The position numbers and the translations under genes were made by a program. From CAYQZD01 sp964421875 (GTDB taxonomy: Bacteria; Electryoneota; Tariuqbacteria; Tariuqbacterales; Tariuqbacteraceae), in contig CAYQZD010000046.1 in NCBI GenBank assembly GCA_964421875.1, positions 1-27,331 on the forward strand: a stretch of 27,331 bases of DNA. The letters run 5' to 3'. Below, in pieces: positions 15,943-23,902 of the stretch (position 1 is the stretch's first letter; every line of letters starts with the position of its first letter). The notes under the pieces were generated by a model, which ran no database searches, was not told the DNA's origin, and was given only the letters and a program-made list of their open reading frames with translations.

Positions 15943-17772
15943 ATGCGTTGTTATTCATCTGTTCTTATCATAATCTTCATGTCGCTTACAGCAGTCTTGG
16001 CGCAAGCTCAAGCCCCGGACACGCTCTGGACTCGCACTTTTGGAGGAACAAACAGCGATAAAGCGATGTGCGTCCGGCAAACCTCCGACGGCGGATTCAT
16101 CATTACCGGAAAGACCGAATCGTATGGCGTCGGCGGCAGTGACGCTTATTGGATTAAAACCGACGCCAATGGAGACACGGTTTGGACCCGGACCTGCGGA
16201 GGACACGATTATGATATTGGCTACAGCGTCGAGCAGACAATCGACGGTTACATCATAGCCGGATACTCCGAGTCTTTCAATCCCCCCTACTCCGATGTCT
16301 ATTTGATAAAAACTTACATCAACGGGGATACGGCCTGGACCCGGACCTATGGAGGAACATACAGGGATAATGGCTATAGTGTTCGGCAGACTCCGGACGG
16401 GGGATATATCATTGCCGGAAGTTGGGGCCATACTAACCGAAATAGCGATGTCTATTTGATAAAAACCGATGCTATCGGTGATACTTTCTGGACGCGAATC
16501 TACGGGGGAGCGGCGTCCGAGGGAGCCAGCAGCGTAAACCTTACTACGGATGGCGGGTATATAATTGGGGGAACCGCCGGTTATTCGGCAGGCGGCGCCA
16601 GTGACGTCCTCTTGATGAAGATAGATTCCGTCGGGAATACGGTTTGGACAAGAACCTACGATGAAGCCGATGTTGATGGAGGAAGCAGCGCTCAGCAGAC
16701 TTCGGACGGAGGATACATTGTCGCCGGAATCACATTCTCCGTTCTTAATGAAACTTACGACGTCTATTTGATAAAAACCGACGCCGACGGCGACACCCTC
16801 TGGACGCGAAAATACGGGAATGCGGGATACAATTTAGCCAGCAGCGTTCAGCAGACTTCGGATGGAGGATATATAATCGCCGGAACCACAATAACTTATG
16901 GCCTTAACCGCTATGATTTCTATGTAATTAAAACGGACGCAGACGGCGACACCCTCTGGACCCGCATTTTCGGGGGATGCTTTCACGATGAGGCGAGGAG
17001 CGTTCAACAGACCCAGGACGGCGGCTATATCGTTGCCGGTTATACAGGTTCATTTGGCGCCGGAGACAGCGATGTCTGGTTGATTAAACTGGACGCGCAG
17101 GGCTCGCCGCTTAACTTCACCCTCATTCCCCATAATCCCCCGATACGAATCAACGCCGGCGGGGGGAGTTTCAGCTTTGACGCGGTTATTGAAAATCTAA
17201 CTGCCAATCCGGTGAATTTCGACGCCTGGACTGAGGTGGTATTGCCTAATGGGAGCGTTCAAGGTCCTTTACTGCATCGGAGTAACCTGACCATCCCTTC
17301 TGGCGCGGTCCTCAGCCGGGAACTCAGCCAAACGGTTCCAGGATACGCGCCTGCGGGCGATTACACTTACATCGGCAATATCGGTTTCTATCCCGATTCG
17401 GTGATGGACACCGATAATTTCCCCTTCGAAAAGCGAACGGTATTGGATGGCGCAGGTAACAATCGAAGCTGGGAGATTTTCGGCTGGGACGATTGTCGCA
17501 GAGTGCGGGGACTCTGCGACACTTTCAATGCTTCCCCCAATCCCTTCAACGCTTCGACAGCTATCAGCTACAAGCTGCAAGCTGCAAGCAATGTCAATCT
17601 TGCGGTTTACGATGTTTCCGGCCGTGAGGTTGCACTGTTGGCGGAGGGGTATCATCCTGCCGGAACTTATCAAGTCGAGTGGGATGCTTCGGGGATACCC
17701 AGCGGGGTGTATTTTGCGCGGTTGACGGCAGAGGGGACTAATTCGACTCTGAAGCTGTTGTTAATCAAGTGA
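15943..17772 (+). CDS. Seven-repeat predicted beta-propeller T9SS cargo protein
   Basis: Predicted exported protein of 609 residues. A GTG at 15910 is in frame, but the ATG at 15943 has GGAGG four bases upstream and begins a clean signal peptide (MRCYSSVLIIIFMSLTAVLAQAQA), so I use it. Seven consecutive repeats of about 52 residues follow (16018-17103). Each reads roughly DTLWTRTYGG, then SVQQTSDGGYIIAG, then DVYLIKTDADG; this strongly suggests a seven-bladed propeller closed on itself. The NPP/GGGSF module (17110-17436) and a GWDD tail come next, then a 26-base palindrome read in frame as CRRVRGLCD, then the sorting domain ending STLKLLLIK. Similar repeat proteins are common in FCB-group genomes with unknown roles. 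It is probably co-transcribed with the gene 33 bases upstream. Confidence 0.88.
   Translation: MRCYSSVLIIIFMSLTAVLAQAQAPDTLWTRTFGGTNSDKAMCVRQTSDGGFIITGKTESYGVGGSDAYWIKTDANGDTVWTRTCGGHDYDIGYSVEQTIDGYIIAGYSESFNPPYSDVYLIKTYINGDTAWTRTYGGTYRDNGYSVRQTPDGGYIIAGSWGHTNRNSDVYLIKTDAIGDTFWTRIYGGAASEGASSVNLTTDGGYIIGGTAGYSAGGASDVLLMKIDSVGNTVWTRTYDEADVDGGSSAQQTSDGGYIVAGITFSVLNETYDVYLIKTDADGDTLWTRKYGNAGYNLASSVQQTSDGGYIIAGTTITYGLNRYDFYVIKTDADGDTLWTRIFGGCFHDEARSVQQTQDGGYIVAGYTGSFGAGDSDVWLIKLDAQGSPLNFTLIPHNPPIRINAGGGSFSFDAVIENLTANPVNFDAWTEVVLPNGSVQGPLLHRSNLTIPSGAVLSRELSQTVPGYAPAGDYTYIGNIGFYPDSVMDTDNFPFEKRTVLDGAGNNRSWEIFGWDDCRRVRGLCDTFNASPNPFNASTAISYKLQAASNVNLAVYDVSGREVALLAEGYHPAGTYQVEWDASGIPSGVYFARLTAEGTNSTLKLLLIK
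17495..17520. repeat. Constant-loop hairpin inserted in a coding region
   Basis: Perfect 10-bp arms GTCGCAGAGT and ACTCTGCGAC around loop GCGGGG. It lies between the GWDD tail and SPNPFN and is translated as CRRVRGLCD. It belongs to the same loop family as the intergenic hairpins. Confidence 0.9.
17568..17588 (+). repeat. Three 7-bp units inside the sorting-domain code
   Basis: CTACAAG, CTGCAAG, CTGCAAG, encoding YKLQAAS. Confidence 0.85.
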
Positions 17773-17788
17773 ATCCGCTATTCAATGC

Positions 17789-17856
17789 GTCATTCTAACT
17801 GCGCAGCAAGCCAGAATCCTTCTTTTCCGGAGGGATTCCGGCTGCGCCGGAATGAC
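17789..17856 (+). repeat. 68-bp GTCATTC/GAATGAC element, copy 1
   Basis: Begins GTCATTC and ends GAATGAC, with two internal inverted pairs separated by TTCTTTTCCGGAGG. By eye 60 of 68 bases match the reverse complement of 27264-27331, with equal length. It sits 16 bases after a stop codon and could fold as two stem-loops. Confidence 0.8.
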
Positions 17857-17911
17857 GATATGTTTTGTTGTTACATAAAACTAAAATAGTATTCAGCATT
17901 AATATTCATCG

Positions 17912-17939
17912 TGGTGTCGGGTCCCCGCACCCGACACCA
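17912..17939. repeat. Constant-loop hairpin, TGGTGTCGGGT stem, copy 2
   Basis: Arms identical to 6446-6473, but the loop is CCCCGC instead of GCGGGG: the loop is inverted relative to the stem. Confidence 0.85.
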
Positions 17940-17962
17940 ATTACATGTTATTATTGAATATA

Positions 17963-17986
17963 CTGTCGACTGCGGAGAGTCGACAG
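17963..17986. repeat. Constant-loop hairpin, CTGTCGACT stem, copy 2
   Basis: Perfect arms CTGTCGACT and AGTCGACAG around GCGGAG, 35 bases before the next ATG; it may shape the 5' leader of that gene. Confidence 0.8.
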
Positions 17987-18020
17987 CACATATACTATTT
18001 TACACAAAAGGGAAACAGTT

Positions 18021-20045
18021 ATGTTCAATAAAGCTATCATTGTCAGCCTCGGATGCCTTCTGTTCATCGGCGTTGGATTAGCGGTGGCTCAGACCATGCA
18101 TCCGGGATGGCCGCAGTTTGTCGGCGCGTATGCCGGAACCGTTCAAAAGCAGGGTGTGGTTGTTTATGAGGACTCGACCGAGGGGTGGCTGGTGGGAGCG
18201 GCCCGCTACAATCAAATAGCGGTATTCCGCTTAAACGGGGAAATCCTGAATGGCTGGCCTCAGAATCTTCCTAGTTTTCCTATGGATGATAGGTTTTGCT
18301 CCGGAATATCGATGGGCGATATCGATGGAGACGGTTCTCCCGAAGTCGTTTGTTGTTCCCGAGACTTCGGATTCACTTTCAGCATTCTCTATGTGTGGCA
18401 TTTGAACGGGGAACTCGATTCGCTCCTGAGCAGAGCGCTATTACCCCCAATATTTGTCAAGAGTCCCACACTCGCGGATTTAGACTCGGATGGAAGTTAT
18501 GAGCTATTATATGTCAGCGATTCTCTCCATGCGCTCGAGCCCACCGGGGGAGAATACCCGGGTTTTCCCGTCGACTGGGGAGACGACCCCTTAAGCTGGA
18601 GCGGCGGTGTGGTTGTGGGAGATATCAATGGAAACAATATTCCAGATATTGTGGGGACTACGCGAAACCTGCTCCATGCGCAGGAGCTTGGCGGTCGCGA
18701 AGAACTTCCGGGCTGGCCGGTCGCCATACATGACGACAGTTATAACAGCGGTCCGATTATGGTGCCCACCGACAGCGGGACCTACATTGCTATGACGCTT
18801 GACGAACCGGGAAGCAATAATTTCATTGTGTATCTCTGGAACCAGCGCGGTGAATTGAATCAACCCTGGCCCCTTCATATTAATTCCTGGTGTACCGACT
18901 ATATTTCCGCCGGAGATGTGGACGGAGACGGTGAACCGGAATTGATATTTACATCGGGAGAGACAGACCTGTATGCTTATAAGCTGGATGGCAGTATTTG
19001 CCGGGGTTTTCCTCACCAATATGGCAATGGAGCTTCCGGAGGTGAAGTCTCGGTTTGGCGGACTAACGAGTCGCAGTTGGCCTGGTTTTCATTCGTTGTC
19101 TATGACCAGTCTTCTTATGTTTATCTAACTCATCCTATAAATGTAGAGCCCGGTTTTCCGGTATCGATAGCGGGACGCGGCTTTTCCGAAACGACCGCTA
19201 TTATTCCACCGCAGAACGATACTCTGATGATAGTTTACGCAACCCGGTCCGGCGCGGTTGCGGTTTGGGATGTTCCCTGTTCCGCCCCGGAGTTCACTAT
19301 CGAATGGCAGATGGGCTCCGCCAATCCGCAAAGAAACGCGGTATATCAGCCGATTACAATCACATCCCTCCCCCTCGGAATCACTTTAAATCCCCACAAT
19401 CCTCCTATTATGATAGCCGCCGGAGGTGGGAGTTTTAATTACGACGCTGAAGTGTATAATATGACCGACAGCGCGCTCGTTTTCGATATCTGGACTGAAG
19501 TCATCCTTCCTAATAACCAGATTCACGGTCCTTTGCTGTTGCGGAGGCATATTACGCTTCCGGCGGGAGCTTCTGTCGGCCGGCAGCTCACACAGTTCGT
19601 CCCTTCATACGCTCCCTACGGCGGATACAGCTACGTGGGTAATGTGGGAATATACCCGGACTCGGTAACCGATTCCGATGAATTTATGTTTGTAAAACTT
19701 TTCGATGATTCCCCCTCAAATCACTACCAAGGATGGTCGGTTTACGGCTGGGATGAAGCCCCGGAAGTTTCAATTCTTAATTCTCAATTCTTAATTCTCA
19801 ATTCCTCCCCCAACCCCTTCAACGCTTCCACAGATCTCAGCTTCAAGCTTCAAGTTGCAAGCAATATCAAACTGGCGGTTTATGATGTTTCCGGGAGGGA
19901 AGTCGCAAAGTTGGCGGAGGGATGGTATAATGCGGGGATTCATCGGGCTGAATTTAACGGAAAAGAGTTTTCCAGCGGGATGTATTTCATCAAACTGGAG
20001 GCGGGGGAGATGGTGAATGTGAAGAAGGTGGTGTTGCTCAAGTGA
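18021..20045 (+). CDS. FG-GAP/VCBS-type propeller T9SS cargo protein
   Basis: Predicted exported protein of 674 residues. The signal peptide is residues 1-23 (ending LAVAQ). Four Ca-binding-like motifs of the FG-GAP/integrin type are visible: GDIDGDGSPEVV (99-110), ADLDSDGSYELL (152-163), GDINGNNIPDIV (200-211) and GDVDGDGEPELI (298-309). About seven GWP/GFP/PWP motifs recur along residues 29-381, one per probable blade, so a seven-bladed propeller is likely. Then come the NPP/GGGSF module (454-559), a YGWDE tail, a five-unit heptamer linker (ILNSQFLILNS) and the sorting domain (596-674) with the KKVVLLK tail. That tail is almost the same as in the BNR-like proteins although the N-terminal domains are unrelated. 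The ribosome site (AAAGGGAAA) is only moderate. Confidence 0.87.
   Translation: MFNKAIIVSLGCLLFIGVGLAVAQTMHPGWPQFVGAYAGTVQKQGVVVYEDSTEGWLVGAARYNQIAVFRLNGEILNGWPQNLPSFPMDDRFCSGISMGDIDGDGSPEVVCCSRDFGFTFSILYVWHLNGELDSLLSRALLPPIFVKSPTLADLDSDGSYELLYVSDSLHALEPTGGEYPGFPVDWGDDPLSWSGGVVVGDINGNNIPDIVGTTRNLLHAQELGGREELPGWPVAIHDDSYNSGPIMVPTDSGTYIAMTLDEPGSNNFIVYLWNQRGELNQPWPLHINSWCTDYISAGDVDGDGEPELIFTSGETDLYAYKLDGSICRGFPHQYGNGASGGEVSVWRTNESQLAWFSFVVYDQSSYVYLTHPINVEPGFPVSIAGRGFSETTAIIPPQNDTLMIVYATRSGAVAVWDVPCSAPEFTIEWQMGSANPQRNAVYQPITITSLPLGITLNPHNPPIMIAAGGGSFNYDAEVYNMTDSALVFDIWTEVILPNNQIHGPLLLRRHITLPAGASVGRQLTQFVPSYAPYGGYSYVGNVGIYPDSVTDSDEFMFVKLFDDSPSNHYQGWSVYGWDEAPEVSILNSQFLILNSSPNPFNASTDLSFKLQVASNIKLAVYDVSGREVAKLAEGWYNAGIHRAEFNGKEFSSGMYFIKLEAGEMVNVKKVVLLK
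19770..19804 (+). repeat. Five 7-bp units inside coding sequence
   Basis: TCAATTC and TTAATTC alternating, exactly 35 bases, encoding the linker before SPNPFN. It matches the array at 8315-8349 in unit, number and place. Confidence 0.9.
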
Positions 20046-20110
20046 GTATGAAAGTGTGAAAGTATGAAAGTATGAAAGTGGGAAAGTATTGTGTGCAAGT
20101 GTGCAAGTCC
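20044..20110 (+). repeat. 8-bp tandem array starting at the stop codon
   Basis: Units GAGTATGA, AAGTGTGA, AAGTATGA twice, AAGTGGGA, AAGTATTG, then TGTGCAAG-type units. The first unit overlaps the TGA stop. The GGCGG hairpin seen after three other arrays is missing here; a GTAGGGGCGAA end follows at 20139. Confidence 0.85.
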
Positions 20111-20191
20111 GCGTTTGAAGAGCTCCCCTTTCTTAGGGGTAGGGGCGAATATTAGTAAACAAAACACATTTTTCAACTATGGAGGTTAGAA

Positions 20192-22015
20192 ATGGCACGG
20201 GTAACAGTCCTAATTATCGCCGCCGTCTTTATCATCAGCGCGGCGGCTTGCAGCCAAATCATTCCGCTGGGAACAACCTGGTATGACATCCAGCATCACA
20301 GTTCCGGCGCGAGACAGATTCAAGTCGACCGCGACGGCTGGATACACGCGGCTTGGATGAACCATTTAGGCGGAGAACAACGGCATATTTATTATCAAGT
20401 TATCGATTCCCTTCTCAATCCTCTTTTTCCCGGAGGCGGGGTTCAGGTCGACCAGGCGATACGCTCGGGATATTGCGCGATGGAACTGCTGGACGACATC
20501 CGAGGCGTGACTGCTTTCCACCAAGAACGGACTATCAATCCAAACAACCACGCCGCCATCGGAGCAGATTATATTTCCCGGAGCGGGGCTTTTGCCACTT
20601 ACGAACCGCCCCAAATCCTTCAGGGAGGTGTGGATGTGGAAACCTTATGGCCCAGAATCGTAATCGACCGGAACCGGCGCTTCCATATACTCTCTTTCGG
20701 GAATCCCATCGAACCAAACTCTCCCTACAGCCTTTACTATATCAGAGCCGAGTACGACACTACAAATTATTCCTTCAGTTTTTCCCCGCAATGGGATTTC
20801 ATCGATACCACCAGGTCAATTTCCGCGGCCATAGCGGCTTCACCGGTGTCTGACCGGGCGGCGGTGGGGATGTTGAAGCCTTGCGACCCCAATATTCCCG
20901 GAGGGAACGGCGGATATGATTTGGCGCTATACCTTTCACCCGACGGGATTAACTGGAACTGGGCGGACACCGTCAATGTCACCAATTGGATACCGCCGGA
21001 CCCCAACTTGTTGCCGGATACAGCCCGCGCTAACCGTGATACCTTCCGCTGCAGCGGGGATATCGACCTCATATTCGATTACAATGATAATCTCCATATC
21101 TTTTTCACTACCAGAGGTTATTGGCATTTTTCCGGCTGGCGGTTATCTTTCAACAGCTTCATCTGGCATTGGGATGAGTTTAATCAAGTGTTTTCGCTGG
21201 CGGCGAACGGATGGTTCGAGAACCGATGGAACAACACCGAAGGTAATTATGTGAGCAGACCCTCAGCCGGAATCGACACGACCACGGGAGAAATCTACTT
21301 AGTCTATCAGCGCTTTTTACAGCCCACAGGGCCGTCACCGACCAATCCGTTTCCTTATCTGATAGGGGACACCACTGACACTTCCACTTCGGGATATCTG
21401 AACGGAGATATCTGGCTCACTAAATCGAGCGACGGCGGTATTAGTTGGCGCGAAGGATTCAACTTTACCAATACTTATTCTCCCGGAGCGGGTCCGGGAG
21501 ATTGTTTCAGCGAGAAAGACCCCAGTTTAGCGCCAGAGGTGGTTAATAATGCTTGCCATGTTTTCTATGTCATAGACAAGTTTGCAGGGGAACCTTTTAC
21601 AAATTCAACTCTGAACGATGTAAAATATCAGCGGATACTGTTAGCTTTTATTCCGGCGATGGATACGATTCCCCCCTACCCGATGCACTGCGATTCCACC
21701 GGGATGCCGGGGGTGCAGAGCGTGGAAAATCCCGGCGGAGGGAAGGTTCCCAGAAAATTCACCCTCTACCAGCCATACCCCAATCCCTTCAACCAGCGTT
21801 CGCTGGTCTCTTTTTACCTTGAGTATCATGATAATATCCGTTTGTCGGTTTACGACATTCAGGGGAGGGAAGTAGCGCAGTTGGCGGAGGGGTTGTATGA
21901 TTCGGGAATGCACCGGGTGAAATTCGATGGCAGCGAGCTTTCGAGCGGGATGTATTTTGTGCGGTTGGAGGCGGGGGAGGCGGTTATGGTGAAGAAGGTG
22001 GTGTTGCTCAAATAA
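20192..22015 (+). CDS. BNR-like T9SS cargo protein, short N-terminus
   Basis: Predicted exported protein of 607 residues, fourth member of the BNR-like paralog group. The export signal is residues 1 to about 20 (ALL-rich core VLIIAAVFIISAAACSQ); the Cys after AAA could be a lipobox but the -3 residue is not typical, so ordinary cleavage is equally possible. The shared domain begins almost at once (PLGTTWYDIQHHS at about 28), without the 45-70 residue spacer of the paralogs. It has an SSDGGISWREG Asp-box-like motif, the PPYPMHCDSTGMPG hinge, a short linker and the NQRSLVSF variant of the sorting domain ending VMVKKVVLLK. A strong GGAGG lies before the ATG. Function is unknown. Confidence 0.85.
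   Translation: MARVTVLIIAAVFIISAAACSQIIPLGTTWYDIQHHSSGARQIQVDRDGWIHAAWMNHLGGEQRHIYYQVIDSLLNPLFPGGGVQVDQAIRSGYCAMELLDDIRGVTAFHQERTINPNNHAAIGADYISRSGAFATYEPPQILQGGVDVETLWPRIVIDRNRRFHILSFGNPIEPNSPYSLYYIRAEYDTTNYSFSFSPQWDFIDTTRSISAAIAASPVSDRAAVGMLKPCDPNIPGGNGGYDLALYLSPDGINWNWADTVNVTNWIPPDPNLLPDTARANRDTFRCSGDIDLIFDYNDNLHIFFTTRGYWHFSGWRLSFNSFIWHWDEFNQVFSLAANGWFENRWNNTEGNYVSRPSAGIDTTTGEIYLVYQRFLQPTGPSPTNPFPYLIGDTTDTSTSGYLNGDIWLTKSSDGGISWREGFNFTNTYSPGAGPGDCFSEKDPSLAPEVVNNACHVFYVIDKFAGEPFTNSTLNDVKYQRILLAFIPAMDTIPPYPMHCDSTGMPGVQSVENPGGGKVPRKFTLYQPYPNPFNQRSLVSFYLEYHDNIRLSVYDIQGREVAQLAEGLYDSGMHRVKFDGSELSSGMYFVRLEAGEAVMVKKVVLLK
21792..21807. repeat. 16-bp palindrome inside the sorting-domain code, copy 2
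   Basis: ACCAGCG, TT, CGCTGGT, identical to 10603-10618, including the following CTCTTTTT. Confidence 0.85.
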
Positions 22016-22053
22016 GTCGGCAAGTTAGCAGGTTTACAGGTTGGCAAGCAGGG
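22014..22053 (+). repeat. 8-bp tandem array starting inside the stop codon
   Basis: AAGTCGGC, AAGTTAGC, AGGTTTAC, AGGTTGGC, AAGCAGGG; the first AA belongs to the TAA stop. It runs straight into a GGCGGGTT hairpin. Confidence 0.85.
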
Positions 22054-22070
22054 CGGGTTCTTAATCCGCC
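22052..22070. repeat. GGCGG hairpin repeat, copy 5
   Basis: GGCGGGTT, CTT, AATCCGCC, with the same AATCGGTTCTGT-type flank as the copy at 10900. Confidence 0.8.
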
Positions 22071-22106
22071 AATCGGTTCTGTCAAGTAAAACCAGTTTGA
22101 ATAAAC

Positions 22107-22131
22107 AATAATTATTATAATAGTAATTATT
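22107..22131. promoter_or_regulatory. Candidate AT-rich operator upstream of catalase
   Basis: Inverted arms AATAATTA and TAATTATT separated by TTATAATAG, about 130 bases before the catalase start; a related TTATTATAGTAATTA lies at 22178-22192. Catalases are often controlled by PerR/Fur repressors that bind AT-rich inverted repeats. The match is only to one half of the PerR-type site, and AT-rich DNA gives such patterns by chance. Confidence 0.25.
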
Positions 22132-22261
22132 ATTATTAACACTATTGCATTTATCAGTTTTTTTTATTAGACTACAATTTATTATAGTAATTAAAATGAT
22201 AAAGATATCAACAATTTATAGTTAGCACACCTTTCAACCAAACAAAATTATGGGGGCGACT

Positions 22262-23773
22262 ATGCCTGAAAAAAAGAAAACCCTAACCACCAATTTCGGC
22301 GCGCCGGTCGATGACGACCAGAATTCTCTTACTGCGGGCTCTATGGGACCGATATTGATTCAGGACACTCACCTGGTGGAGAAATTAGCGCATTTCGACC
22401 GGGAACGGATACCGGAAAGGGTGGTGCACGCTAAAGGGGCTGGGGCATTCGGTTATTTTGAGGTGACTCACGATGTTACTGGTTACACCCAGGCGAAATT
22501 CTTATCTGAAGTCGGAATGAAGACCGAGGTTTTCGCGCGGTTTTCGACCGTGGGCGGTGAAAAAGGTTCGGCTGACTCCGAACGCGATCCTCGAGGGTAC
22601 GCGGTGAAATTCTATACCGAGGAAGGCAATTACGATTTTGTGGGCAACAACACTCCGGTGTTTTTCATCCGCGATCCTTTGAAATTCCCCGATTTCATCC
22701 ACACGCAGAAACGGAATCCGGTTACTAATCTGAAAGACCCCGATATGTTCTGGGATTTCCTATCCTTCACCCCGGAGTCTGTCCATCAGGTCACCGTGCT
22801 GTTTTCCGACCGGGGAACACCTAAAACTTACCGTCATATGAACGGCTACAGCGGTCATACATTCAAGTTTTACAACGCCAAGGGCGAGTATTACTGGATC
22901 AAGATACATTTTAAGACCGAGCAGGGAGCGGAAAATCTGACAAGGGAGGAGGCAGCCCGGCTGGCGGGAACCGACCCTGACCATGCCACCCGGGACCTTT
23001 TCCAATCCATCAAGAACGGCGATTTCCCGGCCTGGAAGGTTTACATACAGGTTATGAAGCCCGAGGAAGCGCCGAAATACCGTTTTCATCCCTTCGACAT
23101 CACCAAGGTCTGGCCCCACGGGGATTACCCCTTGATTCCGGTGGGAAGGATGGTTCTGGACCGCAATCCGAAGAACTACTTCGCGGATGTGGAACAATCC
23201 GCTTTCAGTCCGGGTAACCTGGTGCCGGGAATCGGGCTTTCGCCCGACAAGATGCTGCAGGGGCGGGTATTCTCCTATCCCGACACTCACCGCCATCGTC
23301 TGGGCGCGAATTACCATTTGCTGCCGGTAAACGCGGCTAAAGCGGCCAAGGTCGATAATTGTCAACGGGACGGGGCTATGCGCTCCGATGCCAACGACAA
23401 CGGGTCGCCCAATTATTATCCCAACAGTTTCGGAGGCGCGGCGCCTAATCCGGATTTTAAGGAACCCGGAATCGAGCTTTCAGGAACCGCGGGAAGGTTC
23501 GCATACACTTACCCGCAGGACGATTTTTATCAGGCGGGTGAACTGTATCGCAAAGTAATGACCGACGAAGACCGTAATCACCTAATCGGCAACATCATAA
23601 CTCACCTGGGGAACGCTCAAAAGCGGCTCCAACTCCGTCAGACCGCGCTGTTCTACAAAGCCGATGCTGAGTATGGAACGCGGATCGCTCAGGGCGTGAT
23701 GCTTGACATAAAAGAGGTGGAAAAATTAGCGGCGATGACGCCGGAGGAACGCGCTAAAGCCACTGAGAAATAG
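22262..23773 (+). CDS. katA: Monofunctional heme catalase
   Basis: Converts hydrogen peroxide to water and oxygen, protecting the cell from oxidative stress. I use the ATG at 22262 because GGGGG lies five bases before it; an in-frame ATG at 22250 would add four residues. The 503-residue small-subunit length and motifs are canonical: the catalytic His56 in RVVHAKGAGAFGYFEVTHD, the distal Asn in VGNNTPVFFIRDP (127-139), and the heme-ligand Tyr339 in RVFSYPDTHRHRLG (335-348). No signal peptide is present, so it is cytoplasmic. It sits alone between repeat-rich gaps and has no functional link to the cargo genes around it. It resembles clade 3 small-subunit catalases; that clade call is by memory of the motif spacing and is less certain. 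Confidence 0.96.
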   Translation: MPEKKKTLTTNFGAPVDDDQNSLTAGSMGPILIQDTHLVEKLAHFDRERIPERVVHAKGAGAFGYFEVTHDVTGYTQAKFLSEVGMKTEVFARFSTVGGEKGSADSERDPRGYAVKFYTEEGNYDFVGNNTPVFFIRDPLKFPDFIHTQKRNPVTNLKDPDMFWDFLSFTPESVHQVTVLFSDRGTPKTYRHMNGYSGHTFKFYNAKGEYYWIKIHFKTEQGAENLTREEAARLAGTDPDHATRDLFQSIKNGDFPAWKVYIQVMKPEEAPKYRFHPFDITKVWPHGDYPLIPVGRMVLDRNPKNYFADVEQSAFSPGNLVPGIGLSPDKMLQGRVFSYPDTHRHRLGANYHLLPVNAAKAAKVDNCQRDGAMRSDANDNGSPNYYPNSFGGAAPNPDFKEPGIELSGTAGRFAYTYPQDDFYQAGELYRKVMTDEDRNHLIGNIITHLGNAQKRLQLRQTALFYKADAEYGTRIAQGVMLDIKEVEKLAAMTPEERAKATEK

Positions 23774-23853
23774 CGTTTCAATAAAAGTATTAACTTCGAA
23801 GGTTTGGACCAAAGAAAAAAACCGATTTAATTTCGGGCTTCTTTCTTCACGTG

Positions 23854-23877
23854 CTGTCGACTCTCCGCAGTCGAAAG
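23854..23877. repeat. Constant-loop hairpin, CTGTCGACT stem, copy 3
   Basis: CTGTCGACT, loop CTCCGC, AGTCGAAAG (one mismatch). The loop is inverted relative to copy 2 at 17963. Confidence 0.75.
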
Positions 23878-23902
23878 CAAACGACTGCTTTGTAGGTATA
23901 TA

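Noticed and set aside
8826..22015. Calling the BNR-like proteins sialidases
   Set aside because: Only Asp-box-like motifs are seen; the arginine triad and FRIP-type motif of sialidases are not recognisable.
22760..23365. 201-codon open frame antisense to catalase
   Set aside because: It lies wholly within the catalase code, has no ribosome site and no recognisable domain.
23820..23850. Strong terminator after catalase
   Set aside because: The CCGA/TCGG stem is only four pairs with mismatched flanks; kept only as a weak possibility.
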